Assembly: GCA_013821525.1 (NCBI GenBank)
Contig: JACDGR010000025.1
Location: 1 to 16,993 of the forward strand
Source: Actinomycetota bacterium
GTDB taxonomy: Bacteria > Actinomycetota > Thermoleophilia > Gaiellales > Gaiellaceae
Reading direction: 5' to 3'
Length of the DNA stretch: 16,993 bases
The translations under genes and the position numbers were made by a program. Position 1 is the first letter of the stretch. Each line of letters starts with the position of its first letter. Under the pieces are notes generated by a model, which saw nothing but the letters and a program-made list of their open reading frames with translations, did no database searches and was not told where the DNA came from. This document shows positions 1 to 5,686 of this stretch, piece after piece.

Positions 1-300
1 GAGGCCCGCGTGGCGCGCGCGCTGATCCTGCGCATTCATCCGGCGGCGACGGTGTGGTTCCACCAGCACATGGATGTGGTGTGGGCCTACGGGCGCAGCA
101 CCGCCGCGGGGCGGCGGTATGCGCGGGTCGCAGGGCTGCCGTTCCTACATCGTCCGTGGCTCGCGGGCAGTGCCACGAACTGGCAGAACCATCTGCGTGG
201 GGGCGGTGTCAGCCTGACCGTCGAGCTACCGGCGGGTGTGCTCGACCACGCCGGCGTCGCTCGCGAGGTGCGCGCCGTGCTCGACCTCGCGCACCGCTGA
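1..300 (+). CDS. M14-type zinc metallopeptidase / murein peptide amidase-like, C-terminal fragment
   Basis: The reading frame is open from the first base to TGA at 298-300, so the N-terminus lies outside the window. The visible 99 residues match the end of M14-family carboxypeptidases of the MpaA-like group. There is a WFHQH segment carrying the conserved histidine expected to bind zinc, then WQNH, then VELPAG near the C-terminus, where the Glu is in the position of the catalytic glutamate. In this family the enzymes hydrolyse peptide bonds in murein peptides or related substrates, usually outside the membrane or during wall recycling. The GTG at position 10 is internal, not a plausible start. 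An MltG-like lytic enzyme lies downstream, which fits a cell-wall neighbourhood. The family call rests on these motifs only; the zinc-binding H-x2-E motif is upstream and not visible. Confidence 0.7.
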   Translation, partial: EARVARALILRIHPAATVWFHQHMDVVWAYGRSTAAGRRYARVAGLPFLHRPWLAGSATNWQNHLRGGGVSLTVELPAGVLDHAGVAREVRAVLDLAHR

Positions 301-429
301 CACGTCGCATGGAGTTTGCGGATCGCCTTCGCAGCATCCGAGCTTGAACCTGCATCGGGGACACTGCCAGGTTCCGTGGACCCAAGCCATCGGCGTCGGG
401 CACCGCCAGCACAGCTCGCTCTGCATCAT
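226..429 (-). CDS. Small double-CxxC zinc-ribbon protein, antisense to the metallopeptidase end
   Basis: On the minus strand an ORF of 67 codons (ATG at 429) or 86 codons (GTG at 486) ends at TAG 228-226. Just after the ATG it encodes CWRC, then 12 residues later CPRC, followed by FKLGCCEG and a further Cys. Two CxxC knuckles with an aromatic/basic stretch between them are typical of a rubredoxin-like zinc ribbon, and are unlikely in a random shadow frame. It overlaps the last 75 nt of the metallopeptidase on the opposite strand, so its poorly conserved-looking tail may be constrained by that gene. No convincing Shine-Dalgarno precedes either start. Function is unknown; nucleic-acid or protein binding is possible. 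The residual doubt is whether it is expressed and where it starts. Confidence 0.55.
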   Translation of the reverse strand: MMQSELCWRCPTPMAWVHGTWQCPRCRFKLGCCEGDPQTPCDVSAVREVEHGAHLASDAGVVEHTRR

Positions 430-540
430 CGAGGGGAGGCTAGGACGCGCGACGGACGGCGTACTGCTCTTCGACACCACTTTCACCGTTCGGCCCAGTA
501 TGCAGCCTCGCCAAAGTGTCGAAGAGCTTCAACGGTTCGC

Positions 541-546
541 TACGTT
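541..546 (+). promoter_or_regulatory. Candidate -10 element (TACGTT) for the mltG-like gene
   Basis: GCTACGTT lies so that only 6 nt separate the hexamer from the GTG chosen as start, which would make the mRNA leaderless. No good -35 is visible. The GCTA prefix is shared with the other predicted -10 boxes in this window. Inference from sequence pattern only. Confidence 0.3.
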
Positions 547-552
547 CCCGCG

Positions 553-1353
553 GTGCGCCGGCTGCTCGTCCTCGCTGTCGTCTTCGCCGCGCTCGCCGGG
601 ACTGCCGTTTCCGCCGCCGCTGCGCCGGTGACGCTGAAGATCATCTTCAAGGAAGGCCTCTCGGTGCGCCAGATGGCGGACACCGTGTCGATCGTGCACG
701 GGCTCGCGATCCGCAAGCGACACGTGACGCCGGTGCTGACCGGGGCGAGCTATGCGTCGGCCGCTGCAGCGACCTCGGCACCCGCGGCATTCCGGGCGGA
801 CGACAAGCGCCGCAGCATCGAGGGCTTTCTCTTCCCGGCCGGCTATCTCTTCGGGGCGTCGACCAGACCTTCGGAGCTGATTCGACTGCAACTCGATGCA
901 TTCGCCACGCGTTGGAAACGTCTTGACCTGAGCGCGGCGCGCGCCCGGCACGTCTCGCCGTACGGTGTCCTGACGATCGCCTCGATGGTCGAGCGCGAGA
1001 CCGTTGCCCCCTCGGAGCGCAAGCTCGTCGCGGCAGTCATCTGCAACCGGCTTGCGATCAAGAAGCCGCTCGCAATCGACGCAACCCTCCGCTACGGGCT
1101 CGGTATCGAGGGCACGCGACCGATCACCGAGGCCGAGCTGCGGAACCAGACGCCGTACAACACCTCGATCCGCCCCGGGCTACCTCCGACGCCGATCGGA
1201 AACCCGGGACTGCCGTCGATGATCGCTGCCGCCCACCCCGCGAACCTTCCGTACCTCTACTACGTCCGAAAGCCCGACGGCGTCCACCACTTCTTCACTG
1301 CGAGCGAGACGGAATTCTGCAAGAAGGCCGCCGAGTACGGCTACCACTGCTGA
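553..1353 (+). CDS. mltG: Short secreted MltG/YceG-like endolytic murein transglycosylase
   Basis: The 266-residue product begins with a cleavable-looking signal peptide (basic RR, hydrophobic residues 4-20, AAAAP). It then has a LysM-like stretch (about 27-55) and the YceG catalytic domain. The signature IASMVERET at 142-150 carries the Glu (147) equivalent to the catalytic glutamate of E. coli MltG. It is followed by CNRL, a Y(G)LG segment, PYNTS, GLPPTPIGNPG (209-219) and AAHPANLPYLYYV. The family cleaves nascent glycan strands at the outer face of the membrane and influences chain length. It is shorter than the roughly 340-residue E. coli enzyme and has a signal peptide where most MltG proteins have a membrane anchor. 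Upstream in-frame codons back to 316 lack coding character; GTG 553 is chosen because the signal peptide starts there, but there is no Shine-Dalgarno. Confidence 0.85.
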   Translation: MRRLLVLAVVFAALAGTAVSAAAAPVTLKIIFKEGLSVRQMADTVSIVHGLAIRKRHVTPVLTGASYASAAAATSAPAAFRADDKRRSIEGFLFPAGYLFGASTRPSELIRLQLDAFATRWKRLDLSAARARHVSPYGVLTIASMVERETVAPSERKLVAAVICNRLAIKKPLAIDATLRYGLGIEGTRPITEAELRNQTPYNTSIRPGLPPTPIGNPGLPSMIAAAHPANLPYLYYVRKPDGVHHFFTASETEFCKKAAEYGYHC

Positions 1354-1356
1354 CGC

Positions 1357-1362
1357 TAAAAT
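1357..1362 (+). promoter_or_regulatory. Candidate -10 element (TAAAAT) for tRNA-Met
   Basis: GCTAAAAT begins 3 nt after the mltG stop codon and lies 29 nt before the first base of the tRNA. It matches five of six positions of TATAAT. No clear -35 is seen in the mltG coding end. Transcription would begin within the following hairpin. Confidence 0.45.
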
Positions 1363-1366
1363 GCCG

Positions 1367-1387
1367 ACCGTCCCGCAGAGGGACGGT
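1367..1387 (+). terminator. 8-bp hairpin between mltG and tRNA-Met
   Basis: ACCGTCCC and GGGACGGT pair perfectly around a GCAGA loop and end 4 nt before the tRNA. There is no T-run. It could be a terminator for mltG or part of the tRNA precursor leader that guides 5' processing. Confidence 0.45.
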
Positions 1388-1391
1388 GCCT

Positions 1392-1465
1392 GGCGGCGTA
1401 GCTCAGCTGGTTAGAGCGTCGGACTCATAACCCGAAGGTCGGTGGTTCGAGCCCACCCGCCGCTA
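1392..1465 (+). tRNA. metT: tRNA-Met (anticodon CAT), elongator type
   Basis: A full cloverleaf can be drawn by hand: acceptor GGCGGCG/CGCCGCT, D stem GCTC/GAGC, anticodon arm TCGGA-CTCATAA-CCCGA, variable AGGTC, T arm GGTGG-TTCGAGC-CCACC and discriminator A. The anticodon is CAT. The anticodon stem lacks the three G-C pairs of initiator tRNA and the acceptor lacks its C1-A72 mismatch, so elongator Met is favoured; a lysidine-modified Ile tRNA cannot be excluded. The acceptor closes with G1-U72, and pair 31-39 is an A-C mismatch. CCA is not encoded. A metT next to rpmG is a known actinobacterial arrangement, for example in Mycobacterium tuberculosis. Confidence 0.93.
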
Positions 1466-1472
1466 TCCAACG

Positions 1473-1871
1473 TTGTCGTCCTACACCCTCACCCAACTCG
1501 AAGACGCGATCCGCGCCAGCTGGGGGCCCGACACCGTCGACCCGGACGACGGTTGGTCGCCCGAGAACCCGGCGCGTGGTCACTGCGATGTGACGTGCCT
1601 CGTCGTCAACGATCTCGTTGGCGGCGAGTTGATGGCCTCCGACGTCTATCTCGGGGACGAGCGGATCATGGGGCACATGTGGAACCGGCTTCCGTCCGGG
1701 CTCGAGGTCGACCTGACGCGCGAGCAATTCACAGACGGCGAGGAGCTGCGAAACGCCACCGCGCACCAACGCCCCGCGACCTTCGAGCCGTCACACCCGC
1801 GCCAGCACAGGTACGAGCAGTACCTCGTGCTCGCTGCCCGGGTGCGCGGGCGGCTTGGCTTGCCCGACTAG
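1473..1871 (+). CDS. YunG-like domain protein
   Basis: The 132-residue product resembles the YunG family of small uncharacterised proteins. It has a helical N-terminus (TLTQLEDAIRASWGP), then GHCDVTCLVVNDLVGGEL (36-53), HMWNRLPSG (68-76) and DLTREQF (80-86). The conserved Cys38 and His68 could suggest an enzyme of the cysteine-peptidase-like type, but this is not established and no function is assigned. The only possible upstream start is TTG 1473: a TAA lies in frame inside the tRNA anticodon loop and no other ATG/GTG/TTG follows it. The gene therefore begins 8 nt after the tRNA, with no Shine-Dalgarno outside the tRNA, and is probably cotranscribed with it. Insertion of this gene between metT and rpmG interrupts the usual actinobacterial order. 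Confidence 0.75.
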   Translation: MSSYTLTQLEDAIRASWGPDTVDPDDGWSPENPARGHCDVTCLVVNDLVGGELMASDVYLGDERIMGHMWNRLPSGLEVDLTREQFTDGEELRNATAHQRPATFEPSHPRQHRYEQYLVLAARVRGRLGLPD

Positions 1872-1888
1872 CCGCGAACGGCGCCCCA

Positions 1889-1906
1889 CCGCCCCTTTCG
1901 GGGCGG
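1889..1906 (+). terminator. GC-rich hairpin after the YunG-like gene
   Basis: CCGCCCC and GGGGCGG form a perfect 7-bp stem closed by a TTTC loop, 17 nt after the stop codon. No T-run follows. It overlaps the position where the -35 box of the rpmG promoter would lie, so its role as terminator is tentative. Confidence 0.5.
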
Positions 1907-1913
1907 GTCCCGC

Positions 1914-1919
1914 TACAAT
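1914..1919 (+). promoter_or_regulatory. Candidate -10 element (TACAAT) for the rpmG-secE-nusG-rplKA unit
   Basis: TACAAT matches five of six consensus positions and is the best -10 box in the gap 1872-2009. The -35 region (about 1891-1896) is GC-rich and poor. The predicted leader is about 85 nt and contains two copies of GCAGACCCT (1951-1959 and 1963-1971); nothing else is recognised in it. Confidence 0.6.
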
Positions 1920-2009
1920 CCCGCGGCCCTGGGGCAGTGCGTCAGCGTGCGCAGACCCTGCGGCAGACCCTTTACGGGATCCGGACGACCCACACCTTTT
2001 CGGAGAGAC

Positions 2010-2174
2010 ATGGCCAAGAGCGGAGTCAGAGTTGCGATCACCCTCGCCTGCACGGAGTGCAAGCGGCGGAACTACCAGACGCTGAAGTCCAAGCGGAACA
2101 CGCCGGACCGCGTCGAGTTCAGCAAGTACTGCCGCTGGTGCGGCGGTCATACGCCCCACCGGGAGACGCGCTAG
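2010..2174 (+). CDS. rpmG: 50S ribosomal protein L33
   Basis: The 54-residue protein is a full-length L33 of the large ribosomal subunit. It has the zinc-binding form of the family, with Cys14-x2-Cys17 (CTEC) and Cys41-x2-Cys44 (CRWC), and the typical NYQTLKSKRNTPDR core and HTPHRETR end. ATG 2010 is supported by GGAGAG at 2002-2007; an in-frame upstream extension to 1947 lacks L33 similarity. Many actinobacteria keep paired zinc-plus and zinc-free L33 paralogues under zinc control; only the Cys-containing one is seen here. It is first in the operon and secE follows after 4 nt, so translation of the two is probably coupled. Confidence 0.96.
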   Translation: MAKSGVRVAITLACTECKRRNYQTLKSKRNTPDRVEFSKYCRWCGGHTPHRETR

Positions 2175-2178
2175 CCCG

Positions 2179-2463
2179 ATGGCCGACGCGCGCTCAGAGC
2201 GCCGTGCGGCACGGCGTGCAGGACGGCCCAACGAGCCGGCGGCTCCGCGTGCGCAGACCCCTTCGGTGACGGAGGATCGGCGCCGTTCGAACTTCTTCGC
2301 CGAATCGTGGGCCGAGCTCAAGAAAGTCGACTGGCCCGGCCAGGCTCAGGTTATCCAGGGCACCGTTGTCGTCCTGATCGCCTGCCTCGTCGTCGGCACC
2401 TACCTCTACGTCAACGACATCGTGTGGAAGCACGTCGTCTCCAAGGTCTTCCTCGGCCAGTAA
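2179..2463 (+). CDS. secE: Preprotein translocase subunit SecE
   Basis: The 94-residue protein is a single-span SecE, which clamps the SecY channel in the plasma membrane for protein export. Residues 1-35 are a basic, Ala/Pro-rich cytosolic extension. The amphipathic segment ends in the family motif AELKKVDWPG (45-54), and one hydrophobic helix follows (about 60-80). This single-helix form is usual for Gram-positive bacteria and shorter than the three-helix E. coli protein. ATG 2179 comes 4 nt after the rpmG stop with the GGGAG of the rpmG end as the nearest ribosome-binding site. nusG follows after 14 nt, the standard secE-nusG pair. Confidence 0.95.
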   Translation: MADARSERRAARRAGRPNEPAAPRAQTPSVTEDRRRSNFFAESWAELKKVDWPGQAQVIQGTVVVLIACLVVGTYLYVNDIVWKHVVSKVFLGQ

Positions 2464-2477
2464 CCAAAGGACGCTGA

Positions 2478-3011
2478 ATGTTTCGCTGGTACGTCGTCAA
2501 CACCTATTCGGGCCATGAGAACAAGGTCAAGGCCAACCTCGAGCACCGCATCGAGTCGATGGGGCAGCGCCCGCGCTTCCGGCGCGTCGTCGTCCCGACC
2601 GAGCAGGTGATCGACACGAAGGACGGCCAGAAGGTCCAGGTCGAGAAGCGTGTGCTCCCGGGCTACGTCCTCGTGAACATGGATCTGAACGACGATGCGT
2701 GGACGGTCGTCAAGAACACCCCTGGCGTCACCGGGTTCGTCGGTGCCGGCTCGAAGCCCGTGCCGCTCTCGCAGCCCGAGGTCGACCGGATCCTCAAGAC
2801 CGGCGCGAACGCAGGTGGCGACCGGGCCCGCACGACGATCGAGTACTCGCTCGGCGAGTCGGTCAAGGTCACCTCGGGCCCGCTCTCCGACTTCGACGGT
2901 GAGATCGTCGACGTGAACGCAGACCAGCAGAAGCTGAAGGTGCTGGTAGACATTTTCGAGCGGCAGGTCCCTGTCGAGCTCGGTTTCGATCAGGTCAAGA
3001 AGCTCGACTAA
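2478..3011 (+). CDS. nusG: Transcription elongation/termination factor NusG
   Basis: The 177-residue protein contains an NGN domain (MFRWYVVNTYSGHENKVK start, RVLPGYVLVNMDL around 55-72, TPGVTGFVG around 81-89) and a C-terminal KOW domain (about 125-177; GESVKVTSGPLSDFDGEIVDV). NusG binds RNA polymerase across the beta-prime clamp and beta gate loop, affecting pausing and linking to Rho or ribosomes. The length is close to E. coli NusG (181) and lacks the long acidic N-terminal extension seen in mycobacterial and streptomycete NusG. AAAGGA at 2465-2470 precedes ATG 2478. It sits between secE and rplK as in most bacteria. Confidence 0.97.
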   Translation: MFRWYVVNTYSGHENKVKANLEHRIESMGQRPRFRRVVVPTEQVIDTKDGQKVQVEKRVLPGYVLVNMDLNDDAWTVVKNTPGVTGFVGAGSKPVPLSQPEVDRILKTGANAGGDRARTTIEYSLGESVKVTSGPLSDFDGEIVDVNADQQKLKVLVDIFERQVPVELGFDQVKKLD

Positions 3012-3022
3012 GGAAGGGAATC

Positions 3023-3448
3023 GTGGCCAAGAAAGTCCTCACACTGATCAAGCTCCAGATCCCCGGCGGCCAGGCCAACCCGGCCCCGCCGGTCGGCCCT
3101 GCTCTGGGCCAGCACGGCGTCAACATCATGGAGTTCTGCAAGGCCTTCAATGCGCAGACGGCGCAGGAAAACGGCCGCACGATCCCCGTCGAGATCACGG
3201 TCTACGAGGACCGGAGCTTCGACTTCATCACGAAGACCCCGCCGGCCGCCGTCCTGATCAAGGAGGCTCTGCGGCTCGAGAAGGGCTCGGCCGAGCCGAA
3301 CCGGACGAAGGTCGGGCGCCTCTCGCGCGACCAGCTCCGTTCGATCGCCGAGACGAAGATGCAGGATCTGAACGCACGCGACGTCGAGCAGGCGATGCTC
3401 GTGATCGCTGGTACGGCACGCAGTATGGGCGTCGAGGTCGACCAATGA
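3023..3448 (+). CDS. rplK: 50S ribosomal protein L11
   Basis: The 141-residue protein is a standard-length L11. Its N-terminal domain carries the PGGQANPAPPVGPALGQHGVNI region, which contacts the GTPase-associated centre and the thiostrepton site. The C-terminal 23S rRNA-binding domain ends in ARSMGVEV. L11 works at the stalk base with L10 and L12 during factor-dependent GTP hydrolysis and in RelA activation. GTG 3023 follows the strong site AAGGAAGGGA (3010-3019), 11 nt after nusG. A 124-nt spacer with repeats separates it from rplA, which is longer than is usual for this gene pair. Confidence 0.97.
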   Translation: MAKKVLTLIKLQIPGGQANPAPPVGPALGQHGVNIMEFCKAFNAQTAQENGRTIPVEITVYEDRSFDFITKTPPAAVLIKEALRLEKGSAEPNRTKVGRLSRDQLRSIAETKMQDLNARDVEQAMLVIAGTARSMGVEVDQ

Positions 3449-3467
3449 CCCGTTCCTCTTTTTGCTC

Positions 3468-3549
3468 GGCGATCGCCGGGCGCCGCCCGCCGATTGCTCG
3501 GGCAGATCTTGTGGCGGCGATCGCCGGGCTCCGGCCGCCGATCGCTCGG
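3468..3549 (+). repeat. Two tandem 34-bp imperfect repeats carrying the HIP1-like GGCGATCGCC palindrome
   Basis: Copies at 3468-3501 and 3516-3549 match at 31 of 34 positions. Each begins with the 10-bp palindrome GGCGATCGCC and ends GCTCGG; the second can fold with GCGATCG and CGATCGC arms. They fill most of the rplK-rplA spacer. GCGATCGC is the core of the HIP1 repeat known from cyanobacteria; its presence here may be chance or a REP-like element. The Shine-Dalgarno of rplA lies just beyond. Confidence 0.75.
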
Positions 3550-3572
3550 AACAGTGTGGAGGTGGACAACTG

Positions 3573-4322
3573 ATGGCTGTACGTGGGAAGCGCTATGACG
3601 AGGCGCGCAAGACGATCGACCGTGAGCAGCTGTACACGCCGGTCGAGGCTGTCCGGATGCTCAAGGACGCGCCGGCTGCGAAGTTCGACGAGACGGTCGA
3701 GGTGCACATGAACCTCGGGCTGAACGTCCGCCATGCGGACGAGCAGCTGCGCGGAACGATGATGCTTCCGCACGGCACCGGTCGGGAGCAGCGCGTCGCG
3801 GTCTTTGCCGAGGGCGACAAGGCGCGCGAGGCCGAGGAGGCAGGCGCCGACGTGGTCGGCTCGGCCGATCTCGCCAAGCGGATCGAAGAAGGGTTCACCG
3901 ATTTCGACGTCGCGATCGCGACGCCCGACCAGATGGGCAACGTCGGCCGGCTCGGCCGGGTGCTCGGGCCGCGTGGCCTGATGCCGAACCCGAAGACCGG
4001 CACCGTCACCTTCGACGTGGCGAAGGCCGTGAAGGACGCAAAGGCCGGCAAGCTCGAGTACCGCACCGACCGCGGTGCGAACGTGCACATCCCGATCGGC
4101 AAGAAGTCCTTCGACGAGCGTGCGCTCGTCGAGAACTACGCAGCCTTGATCGAGGAGATCGTGCGCGCGAAGCCGTCCGCGTCGAAGGGCCGGTACATCA
4201 AGAAGATCACGCTCACCTCGACGATGGGGCCGGGGATTCACGTCGATCCGACGCGGACCCGGGACATCGCCGAGGAACTCGAGGGTGCTGCACAGCAGGG
4301 GGCCGAGCAAGTCACGGCCTAG
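3573..4322 (+). CDS. rplA: 50S ribosomal protein L1
   Basis: The 249-residue protein is L1, which binds 23S rRNA helices 76-78 and forms the mobile stalk that moves deacylated tRNA out of the E site. It contains the family signature GRLGRVLGPRGLMPNPKTGTV (125-145) between the two halves of domain I, and ends with a charged tail (DIAEELEGAAQQ) longer than in E. coli L1 (234). ATG 3573 is supported by GGAGGTGG at 3558-3565. The frame stays open upstream to 3462, but that stretch translates the repeats and is rejected as N-terminus. L1 is the classical repressor of the L11 operon in E. coli; no L1 target was confidently recognised here. Confidence 0.97.
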   Translation: MAVRGKRYDEARKTIDREQLYTPVEAVRMLKDAPAAKFDETVEVHMNLGLNVRHADEQLRGTMMLPHGTGREQRVAVFAEGDKAREAEEAGADVVGSADLAKRIEEGFTDFDVAIATPDQMGNVGRLGRVLGPRGLMPNPKTGTVTFDVAKAVKDAKAGKLEYRTDRGANVHIPIGKKSFDERALVENYAALIEEIVRAKPSASKGRYIKKITLTSTMGPGIHVDPTRTRDIAEELEGAAQQGAEQVTA

Positions 4323-4329
4323 GCAAGAG

Positions 4330-4488
4330 CCCGTCGCCACAGACAGCCGGCAGCTCGCGCCCCGCGTGAGCAGAAGTCCAGCCGAGGCGGCCTCCTGGGA
4401 GAGCTAGCTGCACCACCTCCTTGCGAGCCCGTCGTCGTCGTCTTCACGAGACCTGGCGGGCTCGTTTCGTACAGAAGAGGAGGTGAAG
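4330..4488 (+). promoter_or_regulatory. Ribosomal protein L10-type mRNA leader for rplJ-rplL
   Basis: The 166-nt gap before rplJ holds layered structure. CACAGACAGCCGGCA is followed by an 8-bp hairpin (4353-4371, CCC loop, one G-U pair), then AGAAGTCCAGCCGAGG. This resembles the kink-turn region of L10 leaders, which bind the L10(L12)4 complex. A second large hairpin follows (4424-4464). CACCTCC at 4414-4420 is exactly complementary to GGAGGTG at 4479-4485, the rplJ ribosome-binding site. Autogenous control is known for the L10 leader family; the anti-Shine-Dalgarno switch here is inference. Confidence 0.65.
4424..4464 (+). terminator. Attenuator-like hairpin in the rplJ leader
   Basis: CGAGCCCG and CGGGCTCG form a perfect 8-bp stem around a 25-nt loop, within which TCGT-CTTC-ACGA makes a small inner stem. 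TTTCGT follows, a weak T-run. It could end transcription early when L10 is in excess, or simply bring the anti-Shine-Dalgarno next to its target. Confidence 0.5.
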
Positions 4489-5175
4489 ATGCAAAAAGAG
4501 GACAAGGAACGCGTCGTCGCGGATCTGACGGAGAAGCTCCGCAGCGCCGAGACGTTGATCGTCGCGGACTACCGCGGCCTGACCATGCCCCAGATCGATG
4601 CCCTCCGGGGCAAGCTGATCGAGAACGGGGCCAGGCTGTCGGTCGTCAAGAACACCCTGACCCGCCGCGCGGCCGAGGCCGCCGGGGCGGATGCGCTGTT
4701 GGCGCTGCTCGAGGGGCCTTCGGCGATCGCGTTCATCGAGGCCGACGGTGACATGGTCGCCGTTGCCAAGGCACTGGCCGACTCGGCCCGTGAGACGAAG
4801 GTCCTCGAGATCCGCGGCGGTGTCATGCAAGGTCGCGCGATCTCCGGGCCGGAAGTGGTGGAGCTCTCGAAGCTCCCGCCGCTCGAAATCCTGCGCGGTC
4901 AGGTACTCGGTGCGATCATCGGGCCGCTCTCCGCGATCGCAGGGCTCGTCAACGCTCCGCTGCAGAACCTTTACGGGCTGATCGATGCCCGCATCGAGCA
5001 GCTGCAGGCCGGCGGCGACACCTCGGGGCAGGCAGCGCCTGTGGCCGAGGAGACGCCTGCCGGCGAGGAGACACCCGCAGCCGACGCTGCGGAAGAAGCT
5101 CGGGCAGCCGAGGCGTCCGCGGAAACACCCGAAACCACCGAAACCACCGAAACCACTGAAGACCAGGAGGCCTGA
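4489..5175 (+). CDS. rplJ: 50S ribosomal protein L10 with acidic C-terminal extension
   Basis: The 228-residue protein is L10, which anchors L7/L12 dimers to the stalk base beside L11. Residues 1-130 form the conserved RNA-binding domain (VADYRGLTMPQIDALRGKL at 25-43, SVVKNTLTRRA at 51-61, EGPSAIAF at 75-82). The L12-binding helix follows (about 135-172, ending LYGLIDARIEQLQ). Residues 175-228 are an extra Glu/Ala/Thr-rich tail, so the protein is about 50 residues longer than the common 165-180. ATG 4489 is preferred over GTG 4483 because the ribosome-binding site GAGGAGGTG (4477-4485) overlaps that GTG. rplL begins 1 nt after the stop with its Shine-Dalgarno inside rplJ, so the two are coupled. 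Confidence 0.96.
   Translation: MQKEDKERVVADLTEKLRSAETLIVADYRGLTMPQIDALRGKLIENGARLSVVKNTLTRRAAEAAGADALLALLEGPSAIAFIEADGDMVAVAKALADSARETKVLEIRGGVMQGRAISGPEVVELSKLPPLEILRGQVLGAIIGPLSAIAGLVNAPLQNLYGLIDARIEQLQAGGDTSGQAAPVAEETPAGEETPAADAAEEARAAEASAETPETTETTETTEDQEA
5122..5157 (+). repeat. 9-bp tandem repeat in the rplJ tail
   Basis: Four units (GAAACACCC, GAAACCACC twice, GAAACCACT) encode ETP-ETT-ETT-ETT. In-frame 9-bp units can change number by slippage without breaking the gene, so the acidic tail may vary in length between strains. Confidence 0.8.
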
Positions 5176-5176
5176 A

Positions 5177-5551
5177 ATGGCGGCAGTTGACACCATCTTC
5201 GAGCAGCTCGGGACGATGACCGTCCTCGAGCTGGTCGAGTTGAAGAACAAGATCGAGGAGGAGTGGGGCATCACGGCCGCCGCTCCGGCAGCAGCTGCAG
5301 CACCCGCCGGGGGCGGAGGCGGCGAGGTTGTCGAGGAGCAGACGGCGTTCGACGTCGTCCTCACCGGCGCCGGCCAGCAGAAGATCCAGGTGATCAAGGT
5401 CGTGCGGGCCGTCACGGGCCTCGGTCTCAAGGAGGCCAAGGATCTCGTCGACTCCGCACCGAAGGCCGTCAAGGAAGGCATTCCGCAGGAGGAGGCCGAC
5501 ACGATCAAGGGCCAGCTCGAAGAGGCCGGCGCGTCGGTCGAAGTCAAGTAG
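5177..5551 (+). CDS. rplL: 50S ribosomal protein L7/L12
   Basis: The 124-residue acidic protein is L7/L12, the multi-copy stalk protein that recruits translation GTPases. The N-terminal dimerisation/L10-binding domain (about 1-32; TIFEQLGTMTVLELVELKNKIEEEW) is joined by a flexible Ala/Pro/Gly hinge (about 33-50, with a run of five Gly). The C-terminal factor-binding domain follows (FDVVLTGAGQQKIQVIKVVRAVTGLGLKEAKDLV and the final EEAGASVEVK, given here as two parts of one domain). AGGAGG at 5165-5170 precedes ATG 5177. A strong terminator follows, so rplJ-rplL is a separate unit from rpoB-rpoC here. Confidence 0.97.
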   Translation: MAAVDTIFEQLGTMTVLELVELKNKIEEEWGITAAAPAAAAAPAGGGGGEVVEEQTAFDVVLTGAGQQKIQVIKVVRAVTGLGLKEAKDLVDSAPKAVKEGIPQEEADTIKGQLEEAGASVEVK

Positions 5552-5574
5552 ACCTCCCTCAAACGGGTGGTATT

Positions 5575-5606
5575 CGAGGGCGCGGCGAAGGTTTGCCGCG
5601 CCCTCG
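5575..5606 (+). terminator. Strong terminator hairpin after rplL
   Basis: A perfect 12-bp stem (CGAGGGCGCGGC / GCCGCGCCCTCG) closes an 8-nt loop (GAAGGTTT), followed by a T/C-rich stretch (GTCTTCTCT). Its position 23 nt after the rplL stop supports operon termination. Confidence 0.85.
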
Positions 5607-5686
5607 GCGTCTTCTCTGCCGATAGCGAAACCGACGCGCGTGATCTCAGACGCCGCAAAACAACCGCTCGGGAGGCAGAGGCCCAG

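Noticed and set aside
1425..1769. Minus-strand frame ending in GGLEPPTFGL over the tRNA
   Set aside because: This peptide is a familiar false translation of the antisense of tRNA genes.
3468..3549. CRISPR array
   Set aside because: Only two copies, a 14-nt spacer and no cas genes; the units are simple inverted repeats.
3462..3572. In-frame N-terminal extension of rplA
   Set aside because: It translates the tandem repeats, has no L1 similarity, and a strong ribosome-binding site supports ATG 3573.
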